From Microcaldota archaeon (GTDB lineage Archaea; Micrarchaeota; Micrarchaeia; Anstonellales; Anstonellaceae): a stretch of DNA of 22,036 bases. Shown piece by piece: positions 21,410 through 22,036 of the stretch. The position numbers and the translations under genes are program-made. The stretch covers positions 1 to 22,036 of the forward strand of contig JAKAME010000017.1 of NCBI GenBank assembly GCA_021813025.1. The letters are read 5' to 3'. The notes beneath the pieces are model-generated. The model saw nothing but the letters and a program-made list of their open reading frames with translations, was not told the origin of the DNA and did not search any database. Position 1 is the stretch's first letter. Every line of letters starts with the position of its first letter.

Positions 21410-22036
21410 ATGGGCATTATGACCAGACGCGAGTTCGTCAAAATAACTGGTTTTAGCGCAGCCGGCGCGCTGCTGCCCTTTTCGCTGCTCGCCAAAAAAC
21501 CTCTCGCCGACCAGCTCGGCACCCGCTATCCCCAGATGGCGAAACTTGGCACAGGCATCATCGCTTCCGAGGAGCGGTGGCTGAAGCCGTTCCTGAAGCT
21601 TGATTTCGGGAAAGCGGCGAAGGGATACAAAAAGCTCATGCGCCGGGCGGTCGAGATATACGACCAGACGTATGCGCACAAAGTCAGGCAGGGGGCGGTG
21701 GACGTTTCCGGGGCTGTTGATGCATTCATCCGCTCTTTCTTCCTGAAGGGCGGCATGAACGGAACGGCCGACGAATCGCTGCTCTCCGAAGCCATGCTCA
21801 AGCGCCGCTATGACTGCGACATCTTTTCCATGGCGCTGGGCGACCTGCTGCTGGCTCTGGGCGTGCCGGCCAACGACTTGGCGCTGGTGCAGGTGCTGGA
21901 GGGGCCGACGCTGGACCAGACGCACGTGGTGCTGAGGGTGGGCCGGCTCTATCTTGAGCCAGTCTGGCATGAGGGCCGGCAGGCCAAATTCTTGCTAGTC
22001 CATCGCTCGCCAGAGCAGATGCGAGAAGAATACGGC
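21410..22036 (+). CDS. Tat-exported transglutaminase-like protein (partial, 3' end outside window)
   Basis: The frame is open to the right edge, giving at least 209 aa. The N-terminus has a twin-arginine signal: TRREFVKITGFSAAGALLPF (residues 5-24), with the RRxF core and a moderately hydrophobic stretch ending near LLAKK. It is thus probably exported folded. A helical region follows (residues 50-115). Then comes RRYDCDIFSMALGDLLLALG (about 127-146) and DQTHVVLRVGRLYLEPVW (about 166-183). This order (D-C-D in a helix, strand, H-V-x-L, then Y-L-E-P) fits the Cys-His-Asp core of transglutaminase-like proteins, with Glu in place of the third-residue Asp. The assignment is tentative. Start may be ATG 21410 or ATG 21419. 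Confidence 0.72.
   Translation, partial: MGIMTRREFVKITGFSAAGALLPFSLLAKKPLADQLGTRYPQMAKLGTGIIASEERWLKPFLKLDFGKAAKGYKKLMRRAVEIYDQTYAHKVRQGAVDVSGAVDAFIRSFFLKGGMNGTADESLLSEAMLKRRYDCDIFSMALGDLLLALGVPANDLALVQVLEGPTLDQTHVVLRVGRLYLEPVWHEGRQAKFLLVHRSPEQMREEYG

Noticed and set aside
1..22036. CRISPR array, tRNA, rRNA, insertion sequence, integrase or attachment site
   Set aside because: No regularly spaced repeats, cloverleaf-like segments, transposase motifs or tRNA-end duplications were seen on reading both strands. A tRNAscan and repeat search would be needed to be certain.

Overview
The window looks like part of the chromosome of a GC-rich DPANN archaeon, most like Micrarchaeota or Diapherotrites. 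The archaeal assignment rests on Bud32, Trm1, ribosomal protein eL41, a DUF357 protein, endonuclease Q, an archaeal/eukaryotic-type GlcNAc-1-phosphate transferase, and TATA-like boxes lying about 25 nt upstream of start codons. The lineage within DPANN is inference. It is supported by a secreted propeller protein with a Cys-rich CGDGIC...CPSDC tail and by many small membrane proteins. No tRNA, rRNA, CRISPR array, insertion sequence or integrase was recognised.

Layout. (1) 1-2389, plus strand: a tight operon with the tail of an unknown gene, a small membrane protein, a site-2 protease, the Bud32 kinase and a GNAT acetyltransferase. (2) 2386-4150, minus: an MFS transporter and a CDP-alcohol phosphatidyltransferase. 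(3) 4215-4640: a 37-aa ribosomal protein eL41 with a TTG start, divergent from a DUF357 gene across one AT-rich box. (4) 4684-9759: a lone unknown protein, an EPSP-synthase homologue with a damaged active site, divergent Trm1, then a DUF1016/YhcG-type nuclease convergent with a possible ADP-ribosyltransferase-fold protein. (5) 9904-14117, plus: class II HMG-CoA reductase, a large membrane protein with an outer domain, and a GlcNAc-1-phosphate transferase. This set could join isoprenoid supply to lipid-linked glycan assembly. (6) 14169-14690: a DUF421 membrane protein. (7) 14721-19643, mostly minus: a secreted beta-propeller protein in an operon with a sugar-1-phosphate nucleotidyltransferase, a small plus-strand protein, and a phosphomannomutase/phosphoglucomutase-family enzyme. 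(8) 19706-22036, plus: a tiny glycine-rich membrane protein, a truncated PHP-domain paralogue, endonuclease Q, and the start of a Tat-exported transglutaminase-like protein.

Several genes fit a cell-surface glycan theme: sugar phosphate mutase, nucleotidyltransferase, GlcNAc-1-P transferase, polyprenol precursor supply through HMG-CoA reductase, and a secreted protein rich in N-X-S/T sites. Most of the rest is core archaeal information processing. The DUF1016/ART-like pair is the most accessory-looking segment. The points most worth checking are the degenerate AroA, the possible nuclease/ART-like pair, the truncated PHP paralogue abutting EndoQ, and the eL41 gene that standard ORF calling would miss.
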